NCBI GenBank assembly: GCA_051162045.1
Contig: JBISDI010000008.1
Source: Anaerozeibacter quisquiliarum
Lineage (GTDB): Bacteria > Bacillota > Clostridia > Christensenellales > Aristaeellaceae
Direction: 5' to 3' (one strand)
Length of the DNA: 64,000 nt
Of this stretch, positions 8,045-16,379 are shown one piece after another (the stretch's first letter is position 1; every line of letters starts with the position of its first letter). The translations under genes were made by a program, and so were the position numbers. Below the pieces are notes generated by a model. That model made no database searches, was not told the DNA's origin, and was given only the letters and a program-made list of their open reading frames with translations.

Positions 8045-9550
8045 CTATTCCATCAACGACCGCTGATCCTTGAGCACCACGTCGTGCGCGCCGCCCTCCA
8101 CAATGCTGACCGAGGAGACCAGCGTCAGGCGCGCCTTTTGCTGGAGTTCCTCAATCGTGAGCGCGCCGCAGTTGCACATCGTGGACTTGACCTTTGCGAG
8201 CGTGAGCGCGATGTTGTCGCGCAGGCTGCCGGCGTAGGGCACGTAAGAATCGACGCCCTCCTCGAAGCTCAACTTCTTGTCGCCGCCCAGGTCGTAGCGC
8301 TGCCAGTTGCGGGCGCGGGCGCTGCCCTCGCCCCAGTATTCCTTCATGTAGCTGCCGTTGACCAGTACCTTGCTCGACGGGCTCTCGTCGAAGCGCGCAA
8401 AGTAGCGCCCGAGCATACAGAAGTCGCAGCCCATCGCCAGAGCCAGCGTCACGTGGTAGTCCTGCACGATGCCGCCGTCGGCGCAGATCGGAACGTAGAC
8501 GCCGGTTTCTTTGAAGTATTCGTCGCGCGCCTTGGCCACCTCGATCACCGCGGTCGCCTGGCCGCGCCCGATGCCCTTGGTCTCGCGCGTGATGCAGATC
8601 GCGCCGCCGCCGATGCCCACCTTGACGAAATCCGCGCCCGCGTCCGCCAGGAAGCGGAAACCGTCCGCGTCCACCACATTGCCCGCTCCGATCTTGACCG
8701 CGTCGCCGTAGTTGTCCCGCACGTAGCGCAGCGTGCGCGCCTGCCACTCGCTGAAACCCTCGGAAGAGTCGATGCACAGCACGTCCGCGCCGGCTTCCAG
8801 CAGCGCCGGGATTCGCTCGGCGTAGTCGCGCGTGTTGAGGCCCGCGCCCACCACGTAACGCTTGGAGGCGTCGAGCAGTTCGTTGGGGTTCTCCTTATGC
8901 TGGTCGTAGTCTTTGCGGAACACGAACGCCACCAGCCGCTGCGCGTCGTCGACGATGGGCAGCGCGTTGATCTTGTGATCCCAGATGATGTCGTTGGCCT
9001 CGCTCAGCGTGACGCCCTCGCGCGCGTATACGATCTTGTGAAGCGGGGTCATGAAGGTCTCGACCTTTACATCGCGGGGCATGCGGCTGACGCGGTAGTC
9101 GCGGCTGGTCACGATGCCCAGGAAACTGCCCGAGGGCGTGCCGTCGTCGGTGACGGCGACCGTGGAGTGGCCGGTTCGCGCCTTGAGGTCCAGGATGTCC
9201 CCGAGCGTCTGATCGGGGCGGACGTTGGAGTCGCTCTTGACGAACCCGGCCTTGTAGGCCTTGGCGCGGCGCACCATCTCGGCCTGGTCGTCGATCGGCT
9301 GCGAACAGAAGATGAAGGAAATGCCGCCCTCGCGCGCCAGCGCCACGGCCATTCTGTCGTCGGACACCGACTGCATGATGGCCGATACCAGCGGCGTCTT
9401 CATCTCGAGGGGACAGGCTTCGCCGCGCCTGAACTTTACGACCGGAGTCTTGAGCGATACGTTGGCCGGCAGGCACTCGGCCGACGAATAGCCGGGCACC
9501 AGCAGGTATTCGCTGAAGGTGTGGGAAGGATGCTCATAGTAGTAAGCCAT
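8045..9550 (-). CDS. guaB: IMP dehydrogenase, Tritrichomonas-like subtype
   Basis: Oxidises IMP to XMP with NAD+, the first step towards GMP. The protein has 501 residues: a TIM barrel interrupted by two CBS domains (about residues 105-220). The catalytic loop is GIGGGAICITRE with Cys319, where most bacterial enzymes have GPGSICTTR; the flap carries the Arg418-Tyr419 pair (NWQRYDLGG), and Asp261 lies in CIDSSEGFSEW. From memory these numbers and the surrounding sequence are those of the Tritrichomonas foetus enzyme. AGGAGG lies 7 bases before the ATG. It is monocistronic with its own strong promoter and sits far from the purine operon. Confidence 0.95.
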   Translation of the reverse strand: MAYYYEHPSHTFSEYLLVPGYSSAECLPANVSLKTPVVKFRRGEACPLEMKTPLVSAIMQSVSDDRMAVALAREGGISFIFCSQPIDDQAEMVRRAKAYKAGFVKSDSNVRPDQTLGDILDLKARTGHSTVAVTDDGTPSGSFLGIVTSRDYRVSRMPRDVKVETFMTPLHKIVYAREGVTLSEANDIIWDHKINALPIVDDAQRLVAFVFRKDYDQHKENPNELLDASKRYVVGAGLNTRDYAERIPALLEAGADVLCIDSSEGFSEWQARTLRYVRDNYGDAVKIGAGNVVDADGFRFLADAGADFVKVGIGGGAICITRETKGIGRGQATAVIEVAKARDEYFKETGVYVPICADGGIVQDYHVTLALAMGCDFCMLGRYFARFDESPSSKVLVNGSYMKEYWGEGSARARNWQRYDLGGDKKLSFEEGVDSYVPYAGSLRDNIALTLAKVKSTMCNCGALTIEELQQKARLTLVSSVSIVEGGAHDVVLKDQRSLME

Positions 9551-9585
9551 GGCCCTATCCTCCTAGTGTGCTTGATGTTCCAACC

Positions 9586-9614
9586 AGTATACCGGAGATC
9601 GCGGGGCAAGTCAA
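9586..9614 (-). promoter_or_regulatory. Sigma-A-type promoter of guaB
   Basis: On the minus strand TTGACT (9614-9609), a 17-base spacer and TATACT (9591-9586) lie about 35 bases upstream of the guaB start codon. Confidence 0.75.
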
Positions 9615-9714
9615 CGCGCGCGGCGTAACGCGGGAAAATTTCAAAATAAGTATATTGTGTAGCCCCTTCGTGCATACTCTGTACCATCAGCATGCGATCG
9701 GGAGGGATTTTGAT

Positions 9715-10539
9715 ATGGTTGAAACCATCGCGCAGGCGGGCAGGCGTTCCGGATGGTCGGACCGCGAGTCAAACTTGCTTTGGGAAGCCGCCGACGAGGC
9801 GCAGCAGCAGGGTTTGCCGCTGAAGGCGGTGTTTGAGCGCATCGCGAGCGAGACCGGCCGTCGCCCCAACTCCATCCGCAATTACTACTACGCGCAGGTG
9901 CAAAAACGCTCCGGCGCGGAGGAACGGCCCGCGCGCTTTGTTCCCTTCACGGAGGAAGAGGTGACCAAATTGATGGATCAGGTGCTGCGCGCGCGCGCCA
10001 AGGGACATTCGGTCCGTTCGTGCCTGCAAAAAATGGCCGGGGGCGACCACAGCCTGATGCTGCGCTTTCAAAACAAATACCGTTCGGTAATCAAGGCGCG
10101 CCCGGAGCTGGTGAGCGAGACGGTCGAACGGCTGCGCGGCGAGGGGCTGGACGTGTACCCGCCCGAGGTCAACCACCGTCCGCGCATGACGCTCGAAAAC
10201 GCCTGCCGCGGCCTCGGCGAGGCCGCGCGCCAGAAGGAGGATCCCGAGCTGATCCGCGCGTGTGAGGCGTTGACGAAGCTGATGCTCGCGTCGCGCGAAG
10301 CACACGCGCCTGGGCGGTCTAACCTCAACGTGCGCCTTGACCTGTACCGGATGGCGCTCGACGACAAGCAGCACACGATTCGCCAGTTGGGCGGGGCGGC
10401 ACAGGAACTGATCGACGCGCTCAAGGAGTTCCTCGGCCAGCCGGGTGAGGCGCGCGAGAACCAGGTGTCGGCGTTCTGCGCCTCTATTTCAGAGCGCATC
10501 GGCCTGCTCGAGCAGCGGTTGCAGGAGCTGGAAGTATAG
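9715..10539 (+). CDS. Uncharacterised protein with two Myb/SANT-like repeats
   Basis: Probable DNA-binding protein of 274 residues. Residues about 8-60 form a Myb/SANT-like repeat (GWSDRESNLLWEAAD...GRRPNSIRNYYYAQV). A second, related unit follows at about 75-130 (FTEEEVTKLMDQVLRARAKGHSV...MLRFQNKYRSVI). The C-terminal third has heptad-like character (LGGAAQELIDALKEFL; ISERIGLLEQRLQEL) and could dimerise. The start at 9715 follows GGAGGG at 9701-9706; an in-frame extension would reach into the guaB promoter. It is transcribed divergently from guaB. RsfA-like SANT regulators are known in Firmicutes, but I cannot name a specific function. Confidence 0.8.
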   Translation: MVETIAQAGRRSGWSDRESNLLWEAADEAQQQGLPLKAVFERIASETGRRPNSIRNYYYAQVQKRSGAEERPARFVPFTEEEVTKLMDQVLRARAKGHSVRSCLQKMAGGDHSLMLRFQNKYRSVIKARPELVSETVERLRGEGLDVYPPEVNHRPRMTLENACRGLGEAARQKEDPELIRACEALTKLMLASREAHAPGRSNLNVRLDLYRMALDDKQHTIRQLGGAAQELIDALKEFLGQPGEARENQVSAFCASISERIGLLEQRLQELEV

Positions 10540-10548
10540 GGACGGGAC

Positions 10549-10567
10549 GGGCGGCCACAGGCCGCCC
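10549..10567 (+). terminator. GC-rich hairpin after the SANT-protein gene
   Basis: GGGCGGC, a CACAG loop and GCCGCCC form a 7-bp stem 9 bases after the stop codon. There is no U-run, so its terminator strength is uncertain. Confidence 0.45.
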
Positions 10568-10608
10568 GAACCTGTGACACGTCAAAATGAAATGTTTCTG
10601 TAAACTCC

Positions 10609-10637
10609 TTGATTTTCTCTGCCGGATGATGTACTAT
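10609..10637 (+). promoter_or_regulatory. Promoter of tRNA-Thr
   Basis: TTGATT (10609-10614), a 17-base spacer and TACTAT (10632-10637) end 18 bases before the first tRNA base. Confidence 0.6.
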
Positions 10638-10655
10638 ATCACTTGCGTGCCGCGC

Positions 10656-10731
<76 letters not shown>

Positions 10732-10738
10732 TGCCATA

Positions 10739-10762
10739 ATCGGGTCAGTGACCCGATTTTTT
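10739..10762 (+). terminator. Intrinsic terminator of tRNA-Thr
   Basis: ATCGGGT, loop CAGTG, ACCCGAT and then a run of T form a standard rho-independent terminator 8 bases past the CCA end. Confidence 0.85.
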
Positions 10763-10882
10763 GTAACGAAATTTGCCCCTGAGGGGCAAGTGAAATGCAC
10801 TTCGCGTATCAAATGTGCTGGGGCATATGGCACATCGGCACAGCCCATATTTCATTAACCAGCCGAGGGGGGTGGACGGCGT

Positions 10883-11554
10883 ATGCACATCATCGCCCAC
10901 ATCCACACCGATTTCCCGACCAAGTTCGGCGTGCCACGCCAGAGCGGCGTGGTGCCGGGGCTGCAAGGGCGGGTCGTGTTTGAGCCGCCGTACCGCAACC
11001 CGGATGCCGTGCGGGGGCTCGAGGGCTTCTCGCACATCTGGCTGATCTGGCAATTCTCCGAGGCGCTTCGCCCGGGTTGGTCGGCCACGGTGCGCCCGCC
11101 GCGGCTCGGCGGCAACCGGCGCATGGGCGTGTTCGCCACGCGCTCGCCGTTTCGGCCCAACCCCATCGGGCTGTCGTCGGTGAGGCTCGAGGGCGTCGAG
11201 CTCGACCCGACGCTTGGCCCCGTGCTGCATGTGTCGGGCATCGATATGCTCGACGGCACCTCGATCTACGACATCAAGCCCTACCTGCCGTTATCCGACA
11301 GCCACCCGGACGCTTGCGCCGGTTTTGCCGAGCAGACGTCGCGCGAGCCGCTCGCGGTCGACTTTCCCGAGCCGCTTTTGTCGCTGATTCCCAAACGGTA
11401 TCACGCGGCGCTGCTGGCCGCGCTCGCCCAAGACCCGCGTCCATCCTATCAGCAAGATCCGACCCGCCGCTACGGCGTTCCGTTCGCCGGCTACGACATA
11501 CGCTTCACCGTGGAAGGCGGCACGCTGACCGTACACGAGGTGGTTGTATCTTAA
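10883..11554 (+). CDS. trmO: tRNA (N6-threonylcarbamoyladenosine37-N6)-methyltransferase TrmO
   Basis: Cytoplasmic SAM-dependent enzyme that methylates t6A37 to m6t6A in tRNA-Thr. The protein has 223 residues of the TsaA/YaeB/TrmO family: an N-terminal beta-barrel domain with the family blocks LEGFSHIWLIWQF, RMGVFATRSPFRPNPIGLSSV and DMLDGTSIYDIKPYLP, and a C-terminal region ending RYGVPFAGYDIRF. These cover the SAM-binding and catalytic segments known for TrmO. The gene follows tRNA-Thr(GGT), the documented substrate in E. coli. GAGGGGGGTGG lies upstream of the ATG. Co-transcription with the tRNA is unlikely because a terminator intervenes. Confidence 0.92.
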   Translation: MHIIAHIHTDFPTKFGVPRQSGVVPGLQGRVVFEPPYRNPDAVRGLEGFSHIWLIWQFSEALRPGWSATVRPPRLGGNRRMGVFATRSPFRPNPIGLSSVRLEGVELDPTLGPVLHVSGIDMLDGTSIYDIKPYLPLSDSHPDACAGFAEQTSREPLAVDFPEPLLSLIPKRYHAALLAALAQDPRPSYQQDPTRRYGVPFAGYDIRFTVEGGTLTVHEVVVS

Positions 11555-11571
11555 CCGGTTTGTGATATAAT
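11544..11571 (+). promoter_or_regulatory. Extended -10 promoter of the LCP gene
   Basis: TGATATAAT (extended TGn plus TATAAT at 11566-11571) with a weak -35 (TTGTAT, 11544-11549). The predicted transcript start falls at about 11578, on the first possible ATG of the LCP gene. Confidence 0.6.
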
Positions 11572-11604
11572 AACCGCATGTTTTACGAACCGTCGAGGCC
11601 GAAA

Positions 11605-12495
11605 ATGAGAAGGCGACGCCCGGGCTGCACAGGCTGTGCGGTTCGGCTGGTCATGCTCCTGGGGGCCGCGTGGCTGCTGCTTACCGTGCTGGGCGGCGGC
11701 GTGCTGACCGACATGTGGGATGCCGTGACCGGGCGGTCAAACGGGTTGCCCGGCGGCTGGACGCATGTGCTGCTGCTGGGGGTCGATCTGTCGAGCGGGG
11801 GCGTCAGCCGTACCGACAGCATGATGATCGCCTCGGTTTCAAACGGCGGATCGGTCAAGCTGACCTCGATCATGCGCGACACGCTGGTGGACATCGAGGG
11901 GCACGGCCTTCATAAGATCAACGCGGCCTACGCGTTCGGCGGGCCGCGGCTTGCGATGGATACGGTCAACCGCGCGCTGGGGCTGAACATCCGACGCTAC
12001 GCCGCGGTCGATTTTGCCGGGTTTGCCGAATTGATCGACGCCGTGGGCGGGATCGAGGTCAGCGTCACGCGTGAAGAGATGCGGGCGATCAACCGCAAGA
12101 AGGGGCATCATCTCGAAGATTACGGCGAGCGCACACGGCTCGACGGCTTGCAGGCGCTGCGTTACAGCCGCATCCGCAAGATCGACTCCGACTATATGCG
12201 CGCCGGCCGCCAGCGCAGGATCATCCAGGCGCTGATGGACAAGGCGCGCGCCGTCCGCAATCCGGTCGAGCTCGTTTCGCTCGGCCGCGCCGCGCTGAAG
12301 GCGATCGACACGAATATGAACGCGCTGGAGTTGTCGGCCATGGGCGCAAAGGTGATGCTCTCAGGTTCCGGCATCGCCCAATTCCGCGTACCGGCCGAGG
12401 GCACCTACGAAAGCGGCGCGCAGGACGGCATCTGGTCGATCCGCGCCGACCTTGAGCGCAACCGCGCGCTGTTCCGGGAATTCGTGTACGGATGA
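11605..12495 (+). CDS. LytR-CpsA-Psr (LCP) family cell-wall ligase
   Basis: Membrane-anchored phosphotransferase family that attaches undecaprenyl-linked glycopolymers to peptidoglycan. The protein has 296 residues: a short Arg-rich cytoplasmic tail, one membrane helix (LVMLLGAAWLLLTVLGGGVL) and an extracellular LCP domain with TRxDSMM-type and IMRDTLV segments, INAAYAFGGP, RYAAVDFAGFAELIDAVGGIEV and ALRYSRIRKIDSDYMRAGRQ. The start at 11605 has GAGG 6 bases upstream. The alternative ATG at 11578 adds nine residues and would be translated from a leaderless mRNA, because the -10 box ends only 6 bases before it. Confidence 0.9.
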   Translation: MRRRRPGCTGCAVRLVMLLGAAWLLLTVLGGGVLTDMWDAVTGRSNGLPGGWTHVLLLGVDLSSGGVSRTDSMMIASVSNGGSVKLTSIMRDTLVDIEGHGLHKINAAYAFGGPRLAMDTVNRALGLNIRRYAAVDFAGFAELIDAVGGIEVSVTREEMRAINRKKGHHLEDYGERTRLDGLQALRYSRIRKIDSDYMRAGRQRRIIQALMDKARAVRNPVELVSLGRAALKAIDTNMNALELSAMGAKVMLSGSGIAQFRVPAEGTYESGAQDGIWSIRADLERNRALFREFVYG

Positions 12496-12799
12496 ACGTC
12501 GATGGCGCCGTCGATCGGCGATTCGCCCGCATCCACATTATCTGCCGGGGCAACGAAAAGGTGTCCGCTGAGGTGGCGCTTTTTGCATAGGCCTTGCCAC
12601 CGCGTCTAAAGACGCTGCCGGGCGACCGGCGAGCGCCCCCCCCTGCCTTGTGAATGATAAGAGGACAAGGGCGTTTCGCAATCAGGAAACGCCCCTGTCC
12701 TTGACGGTGAAATATATGCGGAGGCGCCTTGGCTGTCAGTGGATTCTCCCGCCAATTAAGCCTGCGAGCAGAATGCCCACGGGTAACGGCACATCAGCA
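12496..12799. other. Intergenic region with a long inverted repeat
   Basis: No convincing gene. A near-perfect 15-bp inverted repeat at 12663-12677 and 12686-12700 (GGACAAGGGCGTTTC against its complement with one mismatch) could form a hairpin between the convergent LCP and rhamnosidase genes. No clear U-run flanks it on either strand. Confidence 0.5.
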
Positions 12800-15454
12800 T
12801 CAGAATGGAGGCAGCGTGTCCTTGGGGATGCGGCGGCAAAGCGCATCTTGCCGGGGCTTGTAAACATACGTCCAGGTGCCGCTGCCGCGGGTGAAGGCGG
12901 TGCCCCGCACCGGGACGCCGTTCTCGGTGACCGATGTGTTCTCCGCGTAGGGCAGCAGGATCTCGGCTTGGGCGTTAAAGGGCACCTCCACCTCGACGGT
13001 GAGCAGGCCGCCCTCGTACCGCCATCCGGAGGACAAAATGCCGTGGGGCGTGCGGATGGACGCCCGGGCGAAGGACAGCTGGTCGTTCGGCAGCGGCGCG
13101 ATTTTCGCCCGCTTGAACCCCGGCGCGTCCTCCACCGGATTGATGCCCGCCGCGTATCGGTACATCCACTCGGCGATGGCGCCGTAGGCGTAGTGGTTGA
13201 ACGAGTTCATGCTGACCGGGCCGAAGTCGCCGTTCTCGTCGATGCCATTCCAGCGCTCCCAGATGGTGGTCGCGCCCCGGTCCACGGCGTAGAGCCAGCT
13301 GGGCCGACCGGTGGACAAAAGCAGATGGTAGGCGTACTCGTTCAGGCCATTCTCGCTGAGCGCCGGGCACAGGTAGGGCGTACCCACAAAGCCGGTGGTC
13401 AATAGGTTTTTGTCCGCGCGGATGCGCTCGGCAAGGTGCCGCGCGATCACAGCCCGCTCGGAATCGTCGCACAGCCCGAAGTACAGCGCAATCGCCTGGG
13501 CGGTCTGGGTCTCGGACAGCACGCGCCCGCCGCCGGTCATGTACTCCTTGCGGAAAGCGTTTCGCACGCGCCGGTACAGCGCCTCGTACCGCTCCGCCTC
13601 CTCCGCCTTGCCCAGCACGCGGGCGGCCTTGGCCACCAAGCGCGCGGAATGGGCGTAGTAGGCGGTGGCGATCAGGTCGGTCGGCGTCGCGCCGAACAGG
13701 CTGAAGGGGTCGGCGGTGTCCTGGGCCAGCCAATCCCCCAGGTGGAAGCCATAGTAGCGGTCGACGCCCAGGGTGTCCTGGGAAGCCATGTAGTCCACCC
13801 AGGCCTTCATGCTGTCAAACTGGTTTTCGAGCGTCGCCTTGTCGCCGTAGTACAGATACAAATCCCAGGGGATGATGGTGGCCGCGTCGCCCCAGGCGGC
13901 GGTCGGGAAGTCCCAGCGCCCTGAGCCATAGATGAAGAATGGGATCACCACCGGCACGTAACCATGTTTGGACTGCTCCTTCTTGAGGTCATAGAGGTAC
14001 TTGCGGTAAAAGGCGTCGGCCTCCATGTTCATGCAGGCGGTGGCGCAAAACACCTGTGCGTCGCCGGTCCAGCCCATGCGCTCGTCCCGCTGCGGGCAGT
14101 CGGTGGGCACGTCCACGAAGTTGCCCTTCTGCCCCCACAGCGCGTTCAGGAACAGCCGGTTGACCTTTTCATGGGAACACTCGAACCAGCCGGTGCGCTC
14201 CATCTGGGAGTGGACGACCTCGGCGGTGAAGTCCCCGGGGGTCACCTCGCCCGCCCAGCCGGTCAGCCGGATGTAGCGAAAGCCCATGAACGACATGTAG
14301 GGCGCGTACTCCTCGCCGCCACCCCGGCAAATGTAACGCTGCTCGGCCAGCGCGGTGCGCATGTTGTCGCGGTAGAAGTTGCCGTGCTTGTCCAGATACT
14401 CGCCCGCCTGCAGCAGGATCTCGGTGCCCGCGGGCGCGTTTGTCCGAAAGCGCACCCAGCCGGTCATGTTCTGGCCGAAGTCCAGCACCGTCTCGCCCGC
14501 GGGCGTCACGATGACCTTTTCGCAAGGACGGGTTTCCATCACCTTCAGCGGCACGCTGCGCCGGGCCTCGAGCGCCCCCTTGGGCGGCTCGATCCGGACG
14601 GCGTGCGCCCAGGCGGCGTCGTCGAAGCCGGGCGCGTTCCAGCCCGCTTGGATCCTGCGGGCGTCGAAGTACTCGCCGTCGTAGATCTCGCTGCGCAGAA
14701 ACGGGCTTTCCGCAACCTTCCAGCGCTCGTCGCTGGCGATGATCTCGCGGGCGCCGTCCTCGTATTCCACCACCACTTCACAGATCAGGCCCAGCCTGTC
14801 GCCGTAGAGTTGGGTGCGGATGGGGATGCCCGGCCAGTTGACGCGGCCCTTGTAGTAGCCGTTGCCCAGAAACGCGCCCAGCGCGTTCTCGCCCTTTGCC
14901 AGCAGATCGGTGATGTCGTAGGTCTGGTACTGCAGCCACTGATCGTAGGCGTTGATGTGCGGCGCCAGCACGTCCTCGCCCACCCGCCGCCCGTTGAGGA
15001 ACAGGCAGTACAAGCCGACGCCGCAGGCATAGGCGCGGGCGCGGCGCACGGGTTTATCAAGCCTGAACGCACGGCGCAGTTGCGGGAAGCCGTCCCCCGC
15101 CATCCCGATCCACTCGCCCGCCCAGGGCGCGCCGTACCGGGCGGTTTCAAAGAATGCGGGCTCACTCCAGCCGCTTTCGGCATCTTGCTCGTCCCACACC
15201 TGCACACGCCAGAAATAGCGCGTATAGGGCGAAAGCGCCGCCTCCAGTCTGAGGCCCACGCTTTGGTCGGATTCCACCTTCCCGCTGTCGAAGAGGGGCG
15301 AGGGAAATTCCGGCGACAGGCATACCTGCAGCCGGTAGGCGCTCTGGCGCTTGTCGGTCCCTTCCGCCTTGGTCAGCCAGGAAAGCGAGGGGCGGTCGAA
15401 GTCAAAGCCGACCGGGTTCTCCATGTAATCGCAGCGCAGCTTGGAAACGATCAT
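12800..15454 (-). CDS. Alpha-L-rhamnosidase, glycoside hydrolase family 78
   Basis: Hydrolyses terminal alpha-L-rhamnose from plant glycosides or pectic side chains. The protein has 884 residues without a signal peptide, so it should act in the cytoplasm on imported rhamnosides. The N-terminal part holds the beta-sandwich domains (PSLSWLTKAEGTDKRQSAYR; YFWRVQVWDEQDAESGWSEP; GLYCLFLNGRRVGEDVLAP). The central (alpha/alpha)6 barrel carries the family's acidic catalytic segment DCPQRDERMGWTGDAQVF and WGDAATIIPWDLYLYYGD. A C-terminal beta domain follows (GAIAEWMYRYAAGI). AAGGAG precedes the ATG. Last gene of the minus-strand transport operon. Confidence 0.96.
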   Translation of the reverse strand: MIVSKLRCDYMENPVGFDFDRPSLSWLTKAEGTDKRQSAYRLQVCLSPEFPSPLFDSGKVESDQSVGLRLEAALSPYTRYFWRVQVWDEQDAESGWSEPAFFETARYGAPWAGEWIGMAGDGFPQLRRAFRLDKPVRRARAYACGVGLYCLFLNGRRVGEDVLAPHINAYDQWLQYQTYDITDLLAKGENALGAFLGNGYYKGRVNWPGIPIRTQLYGDRLGLICEVVVEYEDGAREIIASDERWKVAESPFLRSEIYDGEYFDARRIQAGWNAPGFDDAAWAHAVRIEPPKGALEARRSVPLKVMETRPCEKVIVTPAGETVLDFGQNMTGWVRFRTNAPAGTEILLQAGEYLDKHGNFYRDNMRTALAEQRYICRGGGEEYAPYMSFMGFRYIRLTGWAGEVTPGDFTAEVVHSQMERTGWFECSHEKVNRLFLNALWGQKGNFVDVPTDCPQRDERMGWTGDAQVFCATACMNMEADAFYRKYLYDLKKEQSKHGYVPVVIPFFIYGSGRWDFPTAAWGDAATIIPWDLYLYYGDKATLENQFDSMKAWVDYMASQDTLGVDRYYGFHLGDWLAQDTADPFSLFGATPTDLIATAYYAHSARLVAKAARVLGKAEEAERYEALYRRVRNAFRKEYMTGGGRVLSETQTAQAIALYFGLCDDSERAVIARHLAERIRADKNLLTTGFVGTPYLCPALSENGLNEYAYHLLLSTGRPSWLYAVDRGATTIWERWNGIDENGDFGPVSMNSFNHYAYGAIAEWMYRYAAGINPVEDAPGFKRAKIAPLPNDQLSFARASIRTPHGILSSGWRYEGGLLTVEVEVPFNAQAEILLPYAENTSVTENGVPVRGTAFTRGSGTWTYVYKPRQDALCRRIPKDTLPPF

Positions 15455-15524
15455 AAATTTACTCCTTTTCGCGTATTCGCAAAGGCTTACGGGGTTTTTT
15501 GGCGCCGGGAAGCGGCCTTTCAGG

Positions 15525-16379
15525 TCATGCCTTGATCGCCCCGGCCACCATGCCGGAGACGATCTTCTTGTTGAAGAAGATGAACAGCATGAGCGGCGGG
15601 ATGGTTATCAGCATCACGTCCGCGAACAACAGGTTCCAGTCGCTGCCGTACTGGCCGTTGAAGTTGTACAGCGTCTGCTGCACGGTGGCGTTCTTGGTGC
15701 CCGGCAGGAAGTACAGCGGGTTCACGAAGTCGTTGAAGATATTGACCGCCGAGAGCACGATCACCGTCGCGGTGACCGGTTGGAGCAGCGGCAGGATCAC
15801 CTGCCAGAACATCCGAAACGGCCCGCAACCGTCGATGACGGCGGCCTCGTCCAATTCCCTGGGGATCGACGCCATGAAGCCCCGGTACAGGATGCAGGCG
15901 AAGGACAGGTTCAGCGCCACCTCGATCAGCACCATGCCCTCGATCGACTTGTAGATGCCGATGGTCTGCATGACCCAGATCGTCGGCACGATCGCCGGCG
16001 GGATCATCAGGCCCGTGAGCACGACAAAGTTGGCGAAGACGCCGATTTTATCCCGCTTGCGCTGCAGCACATACCCCGCCATTGAGCAAACGACGACCAT
16101 CAAAAGGATCGAGAACAGCGTGATCGCGATGGAGTTGCCAAATGCCCGGATCACGATGCCGTTGTTGGTGTCCAGCACCTTTTTGTAGTTCTCGACGGCC
16201 GAGAAGGTGCCGGGCCAGCGGACGTTCATCAGCGACGCTTCCTGCCGCGTCTTGAAGGAGTTCAGGATCACGAAGTAGAACGGCACGCAGTAGACAATGG
16301 CGGCGAACAGGATGGCCAGCGCGCCCGCCAGCGAGCGCTTCGCGTCGTAGCGCCGCCTGGCCCTGGTCTTGTCGCTCAT
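15525..16379 (-). CDS. Carbohydrate ABC transporter permease (MalG/MsmG class)
   Basis: Integral membrane subunit of 284 residues with about six helices and the coupling EAA-type loop (RELDEAAVIDGCGPFRMFWQ) that contacts the ATPase. The start ATG overlaps the stop of the upstream permease (ATGA), which fixes it at 16379; a longer frame running into that permease is a shadow. The N-terminus (SDKTRARRRYDAKRS) is a basic cytoplasmic tail. No ATPase gene is in the locus, so a shared MsmK-type ATPase elsewhere probably powers it. Confidence 0.94.
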   Translation of the reverse strand: MSDKTRARRRYDAKRSLAGALAILFAAIVYCVPFYFVILNSFKTRQEASLMNVRWPGTFSAVENYKKVLDTNNGIVIRAFGNSIAITLFSILLMVVVCSMAGYVLQRKRDKIGVFANFVVLTGLMIPPAIVPTIWVMQTIGIYKSIEGMVLIEVALNLSFACILYRGFMASIPRELDEAAVIDGCGPFRMFWQVILPLLQPVTATVIVLSAVNIFNDFVNPLYFLPGTKNATVQQTLYNFNGQYGSDWNLLFADVMLITIPPLMLFIFFNKKIVSGMVAGAIKA

